Made by a program: the position numbers and the translations under genes | Assembly: GCA_963921425.1 (NCBI GenBank) | Contig: OY992835.1 | Span: 15,996,001-16,060,000, forward strand | Direction: 5' to 3' | Length of the DNA: 64,000 nt | Origin: Dryas octopetala | Taxonomy: Eukaryota; Streptophyta; Magnoliopsida; Rosales; Rosaceae | Shown here: positions 63,061-64,000 of the stretch, in pieces | How positions within the stretch are numbered: position 1 is the first letter of the stretch | Layout: each line of letters starts with the position of its first letter | Notes under the pieces: generated by a model | The model's input: the letters and a program-made list of their open reading frames with translations, nothing else | What the model was told of the DNA's origin: nothing | Databases searched by the model: none

Positions 63061-64000
63061 ATAAACAGTAATTGCTTCTTCAAGCATCATCAATTCTAAA
63101 AGACTTGTTGACTTCATAAGGATCCAGAGTCGAGCTAAAAATAAGTAGCTCTAGAAAAATCTATTATTTAATTCTTGTAATTTATAATCTATTGCAGCAT
63201 AAAAGATATCTACATGGTAATATGCTTAATTGTAAAGTCATCTTGTTGACAGTGTGCTCAATACCTCGCCTCACGACATAACGAGCATTTATAAATGGAA
63301 TATCTATGTTGCGTGCCTCACAAAAGGAATTTACCTTGGTAAGTAAAGCATCCCATCCATCATCTCTCAATTTTTGGATGAGTGTTTTAGTTAATGAAAT
63401 AAGATTTATGGCATTTAAAATGTTTTGAGATTGATATTGCAAAGCATTGATCTCCATAATTTCTTTCATAAAATGCAAGATGAAGACATCAAATGAAGTA
63501 AATTCTTCATAAGCAGAGTTGGCTTATCCTCGTTGAGAATAAGTAGTTTCATCATCTATTATATATGTTAGTCAAAACTACACACATTGCACTGAATATC
63601 TTTATCAAGCTATAAACAGATTTCAAGTGAGAACTCCTACGAGTATCTTCGACCTGTTGTAAGGTTCCAATTTAGTTAATTCTTGTCCTAGTCTCGAGCT
63701 CATTAAGGACAATTATATGCCCATTTGCAGTACTAGTTTGAGCATTTTTGAATTTATCATTACGCTTGCATGAAGCACCAATAATATTGACAATAGAAGC
63801 CAACTTACTGAAAAAATGGTGAACATGAATTACTTCTCTTGATGATGCAACTAAAGTCAACTGCAACCGGTGTGCTAAATAATGTATATAGTAAGCATAT
63901 GGACAATCCTTAAAAATCAAAGCTTGTAACTCATTCCACTCATCTCGAATATTACTTGCACCATCATATCCTTAATTGGCCTCTAATATTTTGAATAGTT
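63061..64000 (-). pseudogene. hAT transposase remnant (ZMYM1-like/DUF4371), inverted copy, cut by the window edge
   Basis: The minus-strand frames include KDCPYAYYIHYLAHRLQLTL and FSKLASIVNIIGASCKRND (63672-63920), the conserved middle of ZMYM1-like hAT transposases, then LRDDGWDALLTKVNSFCEARNIDIPF (63182-63478). It retains the middle that the plus-strand copy lost. The two share the DGWDALL...NARYV block. Frames are broken between these pieces. The N-terminal part would lie beyond 64000. Confidence 0.78.

Overview
The window is plant nuclear DNA from a eudicot. The genes are split by GT-AG introns, the intergenic DNA is AT-rich and full of MITEs and LTR debris, and the proteins match plant-only families (profilin, VSP-type acid phosphatase, plant PFK, P-class PPR, CHUP1-like). 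The profilin sequence would suit a rosaceous or similar woody dicot, but I cannot fix the species.

Layout: 881-3193 (-) profilin; 6141-7779 (-) and 8507-11178 (-) a tandem pair of secreted HAD acid phosphatases; 14304-17888 (+) mitochondrial ribosomal protein uS9m; 18602-20696 (-) a mitochondrial PPR protein resembling ABO5; 21449-26212 (-) mitochondrial processing peptidase alpha; 34159-44321 (+) ATP-dependent phosphofructokinase, PFK3-like; 44886-52381 (-) RADA, the organellar RadA/Sms branch-migration protein; 55971-58921 (+) a membrane-anchored coiled-coil CHUP1/AR791-like protein. Complete exon models could be built for all nine genes; each sums to a whole number of codons. Four of the nine act in, or are expected in, mitochondria (uS9m, PPR, MPP-alpha, RADA), but plant genes are not in operons and I read this as chance.

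Mobile DNA fills much of the rest. A 6,024-bp LTR retroelement (36958-42981) with two apparently identical 430-bp LTRs and a perfect CAACC target duplication sits in PFK3 intron 9. It lacks recognisable pol and carries what looks like the first 14 codons and leader of a host QCR6 gene (cytochrome bc1 hinge protein). A hAT-type element (27924-29356, 8-bp TSD) contains a nested Mutator-type MITE (28329-28817, perfect 9-bp TSD). Another Mutator-type MITE with a perfect 9-bp TSD lies in the uS9m intron (17051-17400). A 1.1-kb inverted-repeat element sits about 125 bp upstream of the profilin ATG. The right end (61490-64000) holds two or three broken hAT transposase copies in opposite orientation.

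I found no CRISPR, operon or bacterial-type system. The most notable objects are the young non-autonomous LTR element with its captured gene fragment, and the nested transposon stack.
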